Assembly (NCBI RefSeq): GCF_051622035.1
Contig: NC_135367.1
Coordinates: 14,684,501 to 14,748,500 of the forward strand
Source of the DNA: Arctopsyche grandis
Taxonomy: Eukaryota > Arthropoda > Insecta > Trichoptera > Hydropsychidae
Length of the DNA stretch: 64,000 nucleotides
Direction of reading: 5' to 3'
Position numbers and translations under genes: made by a program. Below the pieces are notes generated by a model, which had not been told where the DNA came from, searched no databases, and worked only from the letters and a program-made list of their open reading frames with translations. The stretch's first letter is position 1. Each line of letters opens with the position of its first letter. Shown here piece after piece: positions 52,101 to 63,650 of the stretch.

Positions 52101-53010
52101 TAAATCATTCACATTACCTAGCATATCTATAATATATAGGATCCATTGATTATTTTTAAATTATATGTGAAACTTTGCATTTGTTACATTGAAAATGCAT
52201 ATAAAAATAAAGTTTAGATATTTTTAACCTACATAGAGGTCATCTTATATATTAATTTCAGATATTTTTCTCAGATATAATTGCCGATACAAATTTTGCG
52301 ACGGGATTTTACAACTAAAAATAAACATTACAGTACTTCTCTCTTTTTCTCTCTCATATTTTTTGCTTATGAAAAAATAAATACTGACTTAAATTTTAAT
52401 TCAAATAAAAATAATCAAAATCATATCGAGGACTTGTTCACATTAATAAATGTTTAGTTTATAGATGATTATATTTTAAAATGTGGCCAAAGTCAACGAA
52501 ATGTTTTCAATTTTACACGCTGATTTAAAGTGAAAATAATAATAAAAACATTTAAGTAATCTTACTTCAAAATAAAAGAAGTGTTCAATAGTGATAGTGC
52601 AATGCGCAATGTATGAATAATGCCATTAAAATTTTAGTCAAAACTATCTACTATATCATATAAGCATATACACTTTGGTTTTGTTTGAAGATTTCAAAAA
52701 TGTTGGTATTCAAGAGAAATGCCAAAATAATAAAATACGATAATGCGTTGCGCGATCACATTTAATATCAACGAAATAAATTCATATATGATGAGAAAAC
52801 TACCAATGATATATAATTAAGCTTTTGGGAAATTCATTCAATTTAAATATTCCTACGATTACTACCTATATGATAATAATATAAGCAGATCAAAAATTTT
52901 CTTAAGCTTGAAAATAAGCAAAAAATAAAAATCATCACATAAAAACGTTTAACAACTAAAACCATAATTAAAATACTAAGACTGATGATGCACGAAGGGG
53001 GAGAAGGGGT
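49170..53010. other. intergenic space between fz4 5' end and Reps 3' end
   Basis: About 3.8 kb of mostly AT-rich DNA. It holds a reversed RTE-like fragment at 50262-50525, G/C homopolymers at 49657-49667 and 51063-51072, and a possible hAT-like sequence starting CAGGGACGTCATTTGG near 51020. No coding exon was recognised. Confidence 0.6.
50262..50525 (-). mobile_element. RTE-like reverse transcriptase relic, 3' part
   Basis: On the minus strand it reads RVAQNGDKWKR followed by CAGCAGTGGATG, and its upstream part matches the copy at 1400-1770 (GTTGATGTAATGGTGA, AATGGGCGGGTCAC). Confidence 0.7.
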
Positions 53011-53015
53011 ACACA

Positions 53016-53021
53016 TTTATT
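53016..53021 (-). terminator. Reps: Reps polyadenylation signal
   Basis: AATAAA on the minus strand, about 40 nt past the stop codon. It would give a very short 3' UTR. Further AATAAA words lie downstream in the AT-rich DNA, so longer transcripts are possible. Confidence 0.55.
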
Positions 53022-53060
53022 GCGATTACTTTGTAAATTTTTTGTTTAAAAATACAAATT

Positions 53061-54639
53061 TTATACAACTGTGCTGTTCGATTCGAGCCGCAGTTTGAGC
53101 GTCTCTCGCTCGCGCTGAACGTCGGCCAGTTCGAGGCTCAGCTCTTGACATAGCCTACACAGCAGAGAATTCTGCTCTTGGAGTTTCCTAAGGGAGTCGT
53201 CGCTTCGAATACCTAATATACTGTTAGAACTATGATCGCCCAGATTAGACGTTTCGGGACTTTCTGAATTGCGTGGCGTTGGCTTCCTATAGACTTCGAA
53301 CGCGCCGTGCTTCCTCGGCACATGCGTCTCAATATCGTCGAAGCTGGCCCGAGTTCTCGGTAGATTAATAGGCGCCGAGCTCTCAACAGCGGGTAACGGG
53401 AGATTGTTTTGAAATTGGGCAAAGTTTGCGAACGTCTCGATCGACTCTTCGATTTCGTTGAAGTTTTGCGATGTTTGTGTATTTTGACTAAATGCATCGC
53501 ACGGACTGAATGGAGGATCGGCGATCAAGCCGAGTACGTCTCCTTCACTTCGTTGATTGATGAGTTTTTTACTCTGAGGACTGGTTATGGAAGGCGATAT
53601 CCTTGGAGGTATTTGAGGAGGCGGATTCGCAACAACTACGTGTGAACCTTTCAGTCTGTTCAAGTCCAAGCTACTACTGCGAGTGTGTGTTCGAAGAGGT
53701 CTAGGAGGAGGAGGCGGAGGTGGGTCTTTCTTCGGAGCGTATTGTAAGGAAACAGGACCGGAAATGTCTTCTGATATGCAAGGAACTTCTTTGGTTGGCG
53801 GTGGTGGAATGGCACCGATATTCTTAAGCACCGGTTTCTTGGCCTGTGGTCTTTGAATGGGTTTGAATTCCGCACTAGAAGCTTGAACTGAAGGCAGACT
53901 GTTAATATCACAAGACAATTGCGCACTCAATTTCTTAGGACTTGCTACTTCGTGGGAATCTTGGAAGTTACATGCTAAATCTTCTAGTTTTCTGGGAGAA
54001 GTGCCACCCGAGTCTGAAGATTGAATCGGAAGAGATGACGCCTCGGGCGTGACTCTCAATGGAACTGGATGAAATATCTTAGGATCCCTTTCTACAGCAG
54101 ACTTATGAAAATCGAAATTGACTGGTTTTGGACCGGGACTGGCTATACTTGAGGTAGGTGAATCGATAAATTTCGTCCATTCCTTGTTGCCCGATAGTGC
54201 TTCGGGTTTATTTCTAATTGGTGCTTCACCGACGACTGGCGAACTGAGCGATGGGGAGCTATCGTCTAGATTTAAGGTCTTCAGGTTTTTGCTCTCGAAT
54301 GAATCTATGTCGTTAGGGGGCGGTTTAGCATTGGGTAAGGGAATTGTAGGTAATTTTGAATTGAATTCTGTAGATATATTAATATTAGAACTAGATCCTA
54401 AGTCCACGAGATTGGATGTGACAATTTGTTCTGGACTGCGAACTGGTGATTTTTGTACTTTTGGAACTAAACATTGCGGTAAGACGTCAGGTACAGGTAT
54501 GTCTTTGCGCCGCAGTACGACCAAGTGCATAGCAGTGATAAATTCTTCAATGCACAAAGCGCCATCTTTTGTTACATCTGATAATAACCAAATTTTACGT
54601 AGATCTGTTACAGGTAACCGGGATTTTTCAAAGAAACGC
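53061..54639 (-). CDS. Reps: Reps exon 5 (EH2 EF-hand half, proline-rich region, coiled coil, stop)
   Basis: 1579 nt, ending in TAA at 53061-53063. It starts after ctttttcag with [17 protein letters not shown] of EH2. The ATG at 54557 lies inside EH2, so it is not the start. Residues between EH2 and the polyproline run are Ser/Pro-rich and probably disordered. Confidence 0.95.
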
Positions 54640-57600
54640 CTGAAAAAGAAAAATTTATTTGATTTAAAATGATTTTATAGATTCACCAAAATCAAACTGA
54701 CGAATCATTTTAGAACAATTTTTTATTCTAGCGTGGAGATTTCACCAATATTTTTTTATATAAGTAAAATTTGATATAAAGATTTTGCTTGGTTTTTATT
54801 TGATAATAAAAACATTTTCATCTTTAAAGAGGTATAACTGAAGCTTGAGAACCAGAACATTCATTAAATTTTAATAAAATAAATATATACATTTGTGTGA
54901 ATTGGTAATTGGATTATTAGTCACATGGCGATCGCCCAAAAGACAATTTTTGCCATGAAAATCGCGAATACGGAATATTTGGCACTCGAGTTCTTGTTAG
55001 TATGATAGTTATCGTTCGTATGATGAACTTTTTGGCTGCCAGATGTTCCGTTTTAGAGATTTTAGTGACTTTTGGGCGATCCCTTTGTGACCAATAATCA
55101 CCGAACCGTGTGAATTGAATCCTAAATACATATATGATATAAATAAAATATTCATCTAGTATTTCAAAGTACGCCAGTTTGATTGGATATTTAAAAAAAT
55201 ATTTTAAAAATTACCTAGCTATACTTCCAGGGACTAAACTATGAACATCGGGTTGCAACAATTGAAACTGACCAACGTAATGAAGTCGTTGTTCAGGACT
55301 GACTCGCCATACGGACCTACTGAAAGATCTGTCACCTTCAGTATCCCCGCCTTCTTCATCAGACGAATGACGATCCGAAGATTCCTCTTCTGTACCTTAA
55401 AAAATTTACAACTCTATAGACAACGACATACAAAAACTTCACACAATTTAACAGGAAACATGATATCCCTGGGCTGTTTCAATTGTCAGCAATTACGGCT
55501 AAAATTTCATTTTTTAAAAACTAACCAAGTAATTGGGTATGCTCCTCTCCGATGGACATTGCCGGCCAACGTCCGCGATTTGGACCACTCGTAGAAGTCC
55601 ATGGTGCGTGAGGTCCTAATAATCCTTGGGCACGCTGATCTGCTACGGAATTAGTCGGCGTTGGACTTTCGCTAGCCGTACTCCAAGGAGATCCATTTTT
55701 AGCTCGCATCTAAAATGTGAAAAACATATTTTTAATGCTAATCCTTAAAAAAAAAACACATGTGGCTAGTGCTAATGCTTAAAAAATTACATGTGGCACT
55801 ACATAATATATTTTGCATAAAGATATTGTAAAATTCTCTATTTTTACCAATTAGTAATAGCGTAAAAAATCTGTTTCTACTATCAGTTTGTTTGTTTTAC
55901 TGATATCTGTAAACTTGCTCTACAGACACGTCAAGCGTTAGATTAAAAACAGAGCTATTTTTTTAAAATTGTATAATATTGCAGTACTAATAAAAAAATA
56001 AATAAACTAATAAAATTCTTCATATTAATGTGAATAGAAAGTGATTAAACTTGATCAGTACATGCATTGATGTGTAAAATAAATACATATTATGTATTGC
56101 TTAATAATATACCTATTATAAATAAACAATCGCTAATGTAAAATAAATGCAAAAGTAAATACAAATAAGCTTATTTAATATCTGAATTATAACAGTATTT
56201 ACATAGATTAATAGCATATTATATTAACTGAAACAGTGAACTCAGTCGAAGGTACATAATTGGTTTGTAATATACATACAAGCAAATTGAATGTTCGACG
56301 AGCATATTATTACCAGTAATTACACTATTTTAAGTTCTATTATAATATACATGCATATGAGTTAGAGAGATACTTGCAAAAACGCACATAATACACTCGT
56401 TTGCATGAGACTTTAGGTATATGTATGTAACTGCATGTTTAGATTTTATAATATGCTATCAAGCTGTATGAAGATTATGGATTTGATAACAGGGATAATA
56501 CCTTCATCTGATGTTTAAGTCCATCACTTCTCAACTATCATTCAAATACACAATACAATTTCAATTAAACAGTCAGTAAAAATATCAATACAAAATGTTT
56601 CCATAATATATACCTAATAGAATAATAATCCTTTAGCATTTTTATGAAAAATATTGAATTTGTATCGACAAAATAAACACAATGCTAAAGAATTAAAGAT
56701 ATTATTATGTAAAACGATCGCCATGTTAAACTTACAGTATGCGAATGTTCCGAGTGTTGCGATATCGTTTCTGATTCAACTTCCGAATCGGTGCTTTGAG
56801 ATTCTACGTTGTCGTGTAGCGAGCTTCCCGGAGGAGCTTCGACGTCTGACGATGACAGTCGCATCGGCTCGTATGATCTAAAAGATTTGTCGCGCTTGTG
56901 ATGCAGTCTCAGTTCGGCCTTCTGTCCGGCTACTATCGGCGAGTTGGAAAGCTGTATCAGATCGGGTTCGCCTTCCGAGTTCAGGTTCCACGTGAAGCGG
57001 GGCAACGGCAAGTCTACCGGTGAGGTGAGGATCTCCAATCTTAAAGGCATGTTGGCTTGGTGTGCCGCTACCAACTTTAGAGCGGAGTAAAACTCTTTCC
57101 TATTGATATGAGTGGTATTTGTCGGACTTGCATAACTAATTTCGGCAATCTGGAAATAATATATTAAATTAATGTACATATGTATAATTTAGTAGCTGAT
57201 AAGAGGTTTTAACGATATAAAATAATATAATGATTATGTGTACGTAAATTAGACGTAGCATATTTTTTTTTGGATATATGTAAAACATTATTTATATAAT
57301 TTATTGCCGGTAGTACAATCAATAAGAAAAATAAAAATTTCTGCTTCATTTTAAGCTCAATTTTTATGATCGATCCGAGGCGATGTAAAACAATTGAGTT
57401 CATCTGTTGCTCTTCATTATAATTTGCCTCTTGATAAGGTGGAATCTAGTTCAATAGGGGAGAGACTACAGCAATCAGCTCAGTTTATAGTACTTAGTCA
57501 CTTGGACCGTTACTAAAGGTAACGTTATAAAGTTGTTGCTACTATTGTAAAAAAAGAGCAAGTAGTTCAATTTTAAAATTTGATTTCACACACACACATA

Positions 57601-58206
57601 CGTAAATGTATTACTAGGTGACCGGAAAAATGCACTCTCGAGACATCCAAACTTTCAAAGATGCTCAAAGAGAACTAACGCAATAGAATTCCACAAAAAT
57701 GGGTATTTGTATGTTATCCGAGGGTGCTAATCTTTTTTTGTAAAATTCTATTGCGCAAGTTCTTTTTGAGCGCTTTTGAAAATATGACTTCTCGAAACTG
57801 CGCTACTATTCAGTGCAATTTAGTGCATCTTTCCGGGAACCGTCTTACTAATTCACCAACTTTACTTTAAAGTGAGCTTTTTGAATATGCTATACATACA
57901 TTAGTTTTACGAGTGCTTGATACGATTCATCCGCATCGAGGATCTTGAATCTTTTTTTTGTTACTACTATTCCAAAATATATACGTATAATATGGAAATT
58001 TACTTCTCGATTTGAAGCGAGAATCGTTTTGCTTAAATTTGAAATATCACAATATATTATCAAGTCCATTTTTTACTGAGAACAAAACTCAGTTTGTCGC
58101 AGTTTCGATTTACATTATTTTAAATTTGTCCTAATACAGACACAATTCTATAAAAATCGATGAACTTTTTTTGATAGATTCATACATTATTACATACACA
58201 ATTTAA

Positions 58207-58242
<36 letters not shown>

Positions 58243-58261
58243 TAAATATTAAAATAAATAA

Positions 58262-58345
<84 letters not shown>

Positions 58346-58377
58346 TTATTTATTTTAATATTTATGAATATATAGCA

Positions 58378-58452
<75 letters not shown>

Positions 58453-58803
58453 GCGAGCAAAAAATTCTAAAAAATAGTAGCATATATGACAGTTAATTTG
58501 GTACCGCTTTCTACTATGAAATGATAATTAGTAAAAGAGTGCATACAAATGGTGATCATCTGACCGAATTCCTAACGATTGGCAGTGCGGTAAAAAGTAG
58601 ATCGATCCTCGAAATCAAAGTGTGGGGTGTGGGGTGTGAGGTGTGGGGAGTACCTGCTTGAGTGTGTCGTCGTGGAGACCTGCAGAGCGGAAGAGTTCGG
58701 TGGCCTTGAGTATGGGAACGGCGCCATTGGCCTGCTCGTCGCAGCACACGAACAGGTCTCCGAAGTAGCGCTGCTCCGTCTCCGAGAGGCGCAGCTCGTC
58801 CAT
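53061..58803 (-). CDS. Reps: Reps: RALBP1-associated Eps15-homology domain protein (five coding exons)
   Basis: Joining 58803-58654, 57149-56736, 55709-55526, 55395-55215 and 54639-53061 gives 2508 nt: 835 residues and a TAA stop. Every junction is GT-AG and in phase. EH domain 1 spans about residues 1-95 (ends [20 protein letters not shown]). EH domain 2 spans about 280-365, with an EF-hand-like loop ([14 protein letters not shown]) and [14 protein letters not shown] Ser-rich middle and a proline-rich SH3-ligand-like run ([15 protein letters not shown]) follow. The C-terminus ends in a predicted coiled coil ([18 protein letters not shown] onward), which in the family binds RalBP1. Family members link Ral signalling to clathrin-dependent endocytosis through EH-NPF contacts, in cytoplasm and at the membrane. 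Order and length fit the family. Alternative splicing cannot be judged from sequence alone. Confidence 0.95.
54904..55107. mobile_element. Mutator-like MITE copy 2 (Reps intron 4)
   Basis: 204 bp with ends GGTAATTGGATTATTAGTCA and the reverse of GGTTCGGTGATTATTGGTCA. Both arms continue GATCGCCCAAAAG. It is flanked by a perfect 9-bp GTGTGAATT (54895-54903 and 55108-55116). Confidence 0.85.
55215..55395 (-). CDS. Reps: Reps exon 4 (acidic linker and start of EH2)
   Basis: 181 nt, about residues 250-310. It runs from an acidic stretch ([20 protein letters not shown]) into EH2 ([20 protein letters not shown]) and ends in phase 2 at AG|GTAATT. It completes Arg310 with the first base of exon 5. 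Confidence 0.93.
55526..55709 (-). CDS. Reps: Reps exon 3 (linker)
   Basis: 184 nt, about residues 189-250, after the acceptor attttag|ATGCGA. Its first codon is ATG, but the phase fit with exon 2 makes it an internal Met. It is rich in Ser, Thr and Pro and ends EEHTQLL plus one base of Gly250. Confidence 0.93.
56736..57149 (-). CDS. Reps: Reps exon 2 (second half of EH1 and linker)
   Basis: 414 nt, residues 51-188, phase 0 at both ends. The acceptor is tttccag|ATTGCC and the donor ACT|GTAAGT. It completes EH1 ([20 protein letters not shown]) and then encodes an acidic Ser-rich linker ending HSEHSHT. Confidence 0.93.
57617..57841. mobile_element. second Mutator-like MITE type (Reps intron 1)
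   Basis: 225 bp with arms GGTGACCGGAAAAATGCAC and GGTTCCCGGAAAGATGCAC. Inner arms share GCGCAATAGAATTTTAC-like words. Flanks GTATTACTA (57608-57616) and GTCTTACTA (57842-57850) match at eight of nine. Confidence 0.75.
58212..58449. repeat. AT tracts forming a large palindrome (Reps intron 1)
   Basis: Three AT dinucleotide tracts are separated by a 24-bp inverted repeat that is perfect over its whole length (58241-58264 and 58343-58366, containing AAATAAATAACTT / AAGTTATTTATTT). The centre is near 58303. Confidence 0.95.
58654..58803 (-). CDS. Reps: Reps exon 1 (start codon, first half of EH1)
   Basis: 150 nt, residues 1-50, starting [18 protein letters not shown] and ending DDTLKQ in phase 0 at CAG|GTACTC. 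The ATG at 58803 is the first in-frame Met of an EH1-like N-terminus, so it is the likely start. Confidence 0.92.
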
Positions 58804-59070
58804 GCTGGATTGCTGGATGGCTGAATGGCTGAATTGCTAAATGGCTAAATGGCTAGATGGCTAAATAGGGTGGGTTGCTGAAGGTAGCTGATGCTGATCA
58901 AGACGATCGCGCACTCGAATCCTGCCCCCCGGTCCCGTGCGACAAGTCGGCTTCTCCACTCCCCACTGCTCACTGCTGACTGCCCACCGCCCACTGCCAA
59001 CTGCCAACTGACAGCCGCAGCCGACAGCCGACACTACGACTGCCGCTGTCGCTGTCGCTGTCGACCGCCT
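58804..59070 (-). promoter_or_regulatory. Reps: Reps 5' UTR and promoter region with low-complexity repeats
   Basis: Directly upstream of the ATG are about seven copies of an 8-9 bp unit (ATGGCTAA-like, 58815-58868). Further up, 58960-59070 is an imperfect run of CTGCC/CTGTCG-type repeats. A minus-strand TCAGTT matching the insect initiator puts a possible start at A59009. There is no TATA box in view. The start site is inferred only. Confidence 0.3.
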
Positions 59071-59329
59071 CAACACGACCTAACGTAACGATGTACAACC
59101 ATGTCTAAGCCTCTTTTAGCTTTCGAATAATTATCGCTCCGCGTGTTTGTTGTGATTTTTTCACCGTTTAAAATTTATCCCACGGTTAATTATACGCCTA
59201 AAATTTTCATTCACCCTAATTCGCTTCGAACGATTTCGTTTAGTTGATTCAATAAAAAATTGTGCAATATATCATACATATAGACCAGTGGTGTGCGCTG
59301 AAATTCTCTCTCTTTTTGTCGTACGTTTG

Positions 59330-59390
59330 TTCCTCTTGTATCCCGTTCGTGCACATTAAGTAAGGCTGTACGACAAAAAGAAAAAGAATC
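59330..59390 (+). repeat. terminus of the TGACGTCA MITE family
   Basis: CCTCTTGTATCCCGTTCGTG and AAGGCTGTACGACAAAAAG resemble the arms at 21184 and 21524. Confidence 0.45.
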
Positions 59391-59449
59391 ACAGTCACTG
59401 ATATAGACGAACTTAAAGTAATCATTCAATAATAAAAATATAGCTCAGT

Positions 59450-60141
59450 GGTATACGGGTTATGGTCCCAAATGTGAATTGCTACCAGGATAACGAAAAC
59501 TGCGCGCGCGGGGCTCCTGTCGCACGTAAATTCGTCCCACAGGAAAATTGCTGTACAGAAAACTGTCCAAATATTGCTCAGCATCAGCCGCCCTCGCAGA
59601 CCCCGCAACGCGGGGGGCGACGATACCTGGGGGGCGACACTGAGCGTGCCTTTTTTCACTGATATATTAAATTTGTTCCGTAACTTTTTTGAGAACTTCT
59701 CTTATTTTTCAATCTATTAGTACTATATGTGTATGTACTATATGTATTTACATACATTATTATACATATTTTGAATTCATCCTCATTGTGTAATTGATCT
59801 ATGCAAATAGGGCTAGAAGACTGCCGTCTTTTTCCATCTTTTGAACGTCAGTGCCACTTTTCAACCTATTTGCTGAGAATTCTCTCTTATTTTTTACGAG
59901 ATTTTTATGATTATCAAATCTAAAATGACGTTACGGACTCGTATGCTCGTATCACCATATGAAGTTCATAGGTCTAGTCGATAATAATAAAAATCTCGTA
60001 AAAAAAAGAAATTTGCCGAGCAATAATTTCGGCAGTTTTCTGTACGGCAATTTTCCTGTGCGACAAGAGATCCGCGTAGGCGATTTTCGTAGCGGCGGTT
60101 ATCCTGGTAGCGATTCATATTTGGGATGTAATCACCGAACC
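59450..60141. mobile_element. longer Mutator-like element with about 115-bp inverted arms
   Basis: 692 bp. Both arms carry CGCTACCAGGATAAC-like, CACAGGAAAATTG and GTACAGAAAACTG words. The right end GGTTCGGTGATTACATCCC shares GGTTCGGTGATTA with the MITEs at 54904 and 60258. Flanks AGCTCAGT and AACTCAGT match at seven of eight. A second nested inverted repeat (TTACGAGATTTTTAT, about 59895 and 59985) lies inside. No transposase is seen. Confidence 0.65.
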
Positions 60142-60257
60142 AACTCAGTACGCCAAAAGTGTCTCTTTTAAATTAAGCATAAATATTGTTGCGTATATTA
60201 CTACGAAAAAAATACGCATTATTTTTGTGTAATATTTATATTTTGCTTATTTTATAA

Positions 60258-60445
60258 GGTTCGATGATTATTCCGCAAAAAGCGATCTTGCGCACGTCAC
60301 TAAAATCTTGATCACGGAACATCTGGCACCCAAAAACTCCATCAATTGAAATATTGTACTAATGAACACTCGAGTGCCAGATATTTTGTTTTCGTAATTT
60401 TGGTGACGTGCGCGCGATTGCATTTTGCGCAATAATCCGTTCACC
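60258..60445. mobile_element. Mutator-like MITE copy 3
   Basis: 188 bp from GGTTCGATGATTATTCCGC to the reverse of GGTGAACGGATTATTGCGC. Both arms contain GCGCACGTCAC and ATCTGGCAC. It is flanked by a perfect 9-bp ATTTTATAA (60249-60257 and 60446-60454). Confidence 0.88.
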
Positions 60446-60454
60446 ATTTTATAA

Positions 60455-61640
60455 ATAATTCCCTATAATTCATAATAATAAGCATTCTAAATAATCGATG
60501 AAAATTATAACATAATTGCAGACTGGATTATTATGGCATTTTCTTATTCCAAGAGTATTCGATTCGACCTCAAGAAATTGTGTTCATATTCAGTATATTT
60601 TTAATGTGAAAACCTTAATATGAATATTGTACCGAAACAATACCAATACTGTTCGCATGAATTATTGAAAATTAATGCATTATTTAAAGGAACCACACCT
60701 TTTACGTAATTTCAATCTCGTACATTTAACTATCAGAAACATTATTGACTATAATATTATGTAGAAATATTTTAAAATAATTTAATTATATTCTGTTTAA
60801 TCTATTTAAGTGTTGTTCGTCTTCGTTATATTTAGCTTAAGTGAATTTGATATGTGCATAAAGAATGAAAAATTTTACCATCAATGTGCAATTTTTATTT
60901 TATTTTCACTTAAAATTTTTGAATCGCCTTCTCTTTAGAAAAAAATTATAAGCATTTTGTGCAGTATTTGGTCACCATCAATTTTATTATATCGATACTA
61001 GATTTTTTTATTCACTAGTTCGTTTTAAAATATGCATGTCAATTTATTATCGCTACACATGAACAAGTACATGCATATGTACATACATGAAATTAAAACC
61101 CTAGTTTCAATTAATTTGTGTTGTAATTTTTCTGATTTGTTATCAATAATAATTAATGTATCAAAAAAATATTTCAATTAAGCATGGATTTTCTTACCTC
61201 GAAATTTCTAACTTAGGAAATTAAGTATCATAGACGAAAACTATAATTACTTAAGTTTAAAAACTTACGCACCAGAGTACCTAATTTAAAATCATTATAA
61301 TTAAATGAGAGTATTAAATTTCAGGTGGAAAATATAATGTCAAATTTTCCTTATCTGTTACAAATTGCACTGAGCATTATCAACTGTTTATGACATGGTT
61401 TAATCTTTTTTTTTATAAATTGTTCAGCCATAAAACAACACACTATCAATTCGAAATTGTTTATATTTTGACTGTCAATATTTGAACAAAAATAACTAAA
61501 ACTACTAAGTCGCTTAGTGATGGAATTTCGATATTATTTATCAGATTTTTTTTCGTAAAACAAAAATTGGGGTCATCATGAGTCAAAAATGTTTCTCAGA
61601 TAAGAGTATCCACCCTACACAACGTATAAACAAAATGAAA
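60455..61640. other. AT-rich intergenic space, nothing recognised
   Basis: About 1.2 kb between the rightmost Mutator-like MITE and the Gapdh 3' end. Only AT-rich DNA with no ORF, repeat or motif I can name. Confidence 0.5.
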
Positions 61641-61660
61641 GACAGAAATCGTATTAAATT

Positions 61661-61666
61661 TTTATT
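61661..61666 (-). terminator. Gapdh: Gapdh polyadenylation signal
   Basis: AATAAA on the minus strand about 195 nt after the stop codon, followed by AT-rich sequence. This is the first full match downstream of the gene. Confidence 0.55.
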
Positions 61667-61859
61667 TTCCAAAGGCAATTTAAATGACTGCTTTTAAAAA
61701 ATATTTAATATTGATATTACTAAATGTAATGGATGACACAGTCATACTTTATATAGCACTTGAAGATGGAAATAGCTAAATATGTATATGAAATGCATAG
61801 ATATCGTTCAACGGATGTAAATTGAATGTTTAAAATTAAAAATGCGAATTTTGAAGTCT

Positions 61860-62874
<1,015 letters not shown>

Positions 62875-63292
62875 CTGAAATTAAACAAATAAATTCTATC
62901 AATAAAAATTACACAAATCAAATAGCACACTGTTGTTACAATGTGAACCTGTGAATTAATCGGAAACTGGGGATCAATTAGATAAAGCATACCAAAATTA
63001 TTTGTAATTATAAAACATAAGCTACTTAATAAAAATAATCCTGAAGGTGGATTAATTTTTAAATAACCATAAATACGAATGGATTAAAATTAATATTTTA
63101 TAATCTTAAAATATTAAAGGGTATATAAATTTCTTTTAATTCATACATTCATAAATAAATAGATAAGAATAGAGTCAGTGCTATATATTTTGCACACAAG
63201 GGCCGGGGTTTTGAACATGCATTTTTCAATCGTAATTGGGAGTGATTAACTCACTCTATTGTTTGAATAGTTTGATGTTTGCACAATACATT

Positions 63293-63425
63293 AGAACAAT
63301 TATGACCTAAGATATACATATGTATAACGTGTGCAGTATTATATTTAGTATGATGCAAACATCAGAACAATTATGACCTAAGATGTATAACGTGTGCAGT
63401 ACTACATTTAGTATGATGCAAACAT
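63293..63425 (+). repeat. two-unit tandem repeat
   Basis: Units of about 70 and 62 bp share AGAACAATTATGACCTAAGA, GTATAACGTGTGCAGTA and TTAGTATGATGCAAACAT. They differ by an 8-bp ATACATAT insertion in unit 1. Confidence 0.85.
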
Positions 63426-63625
63426 ATGAAACTCTTCTTATGTGTTTTTTTTTCAGTCAATAGCAATTAACATTTTAAAATTCTAAACTAATAAATTTTA
63501 ATAAATTATATATAATTCAAATTTAAGTTATTAATGTTACAAATTAAAGACAAGAAGTTTCAAATTATTTAAGTATTCAATTTCGCAGAAGACATGTCCA
63601 TAAATTTTGTTTTTACTTTTAAGTA

Positions 63626-63650
63626 CAGTAGAACCTCAATAATCCAGATT
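63626..63650 (+). mobile_element. solitary Tigger/pogo-like terminus
   Basis: CAGTAGAACCTCAATAATCC after a TA resembles the terminal repeat of Tigger-type mariner relatives. The opposite end is not in the window. Confidence 0.45.

Noticed and set aside
54118..54672. 184-codon plus-strand ORF
   Set aside because: Antisense to Reps exon 5 and crossing its splice acceptor. The minus-strand protein explains the open frame.
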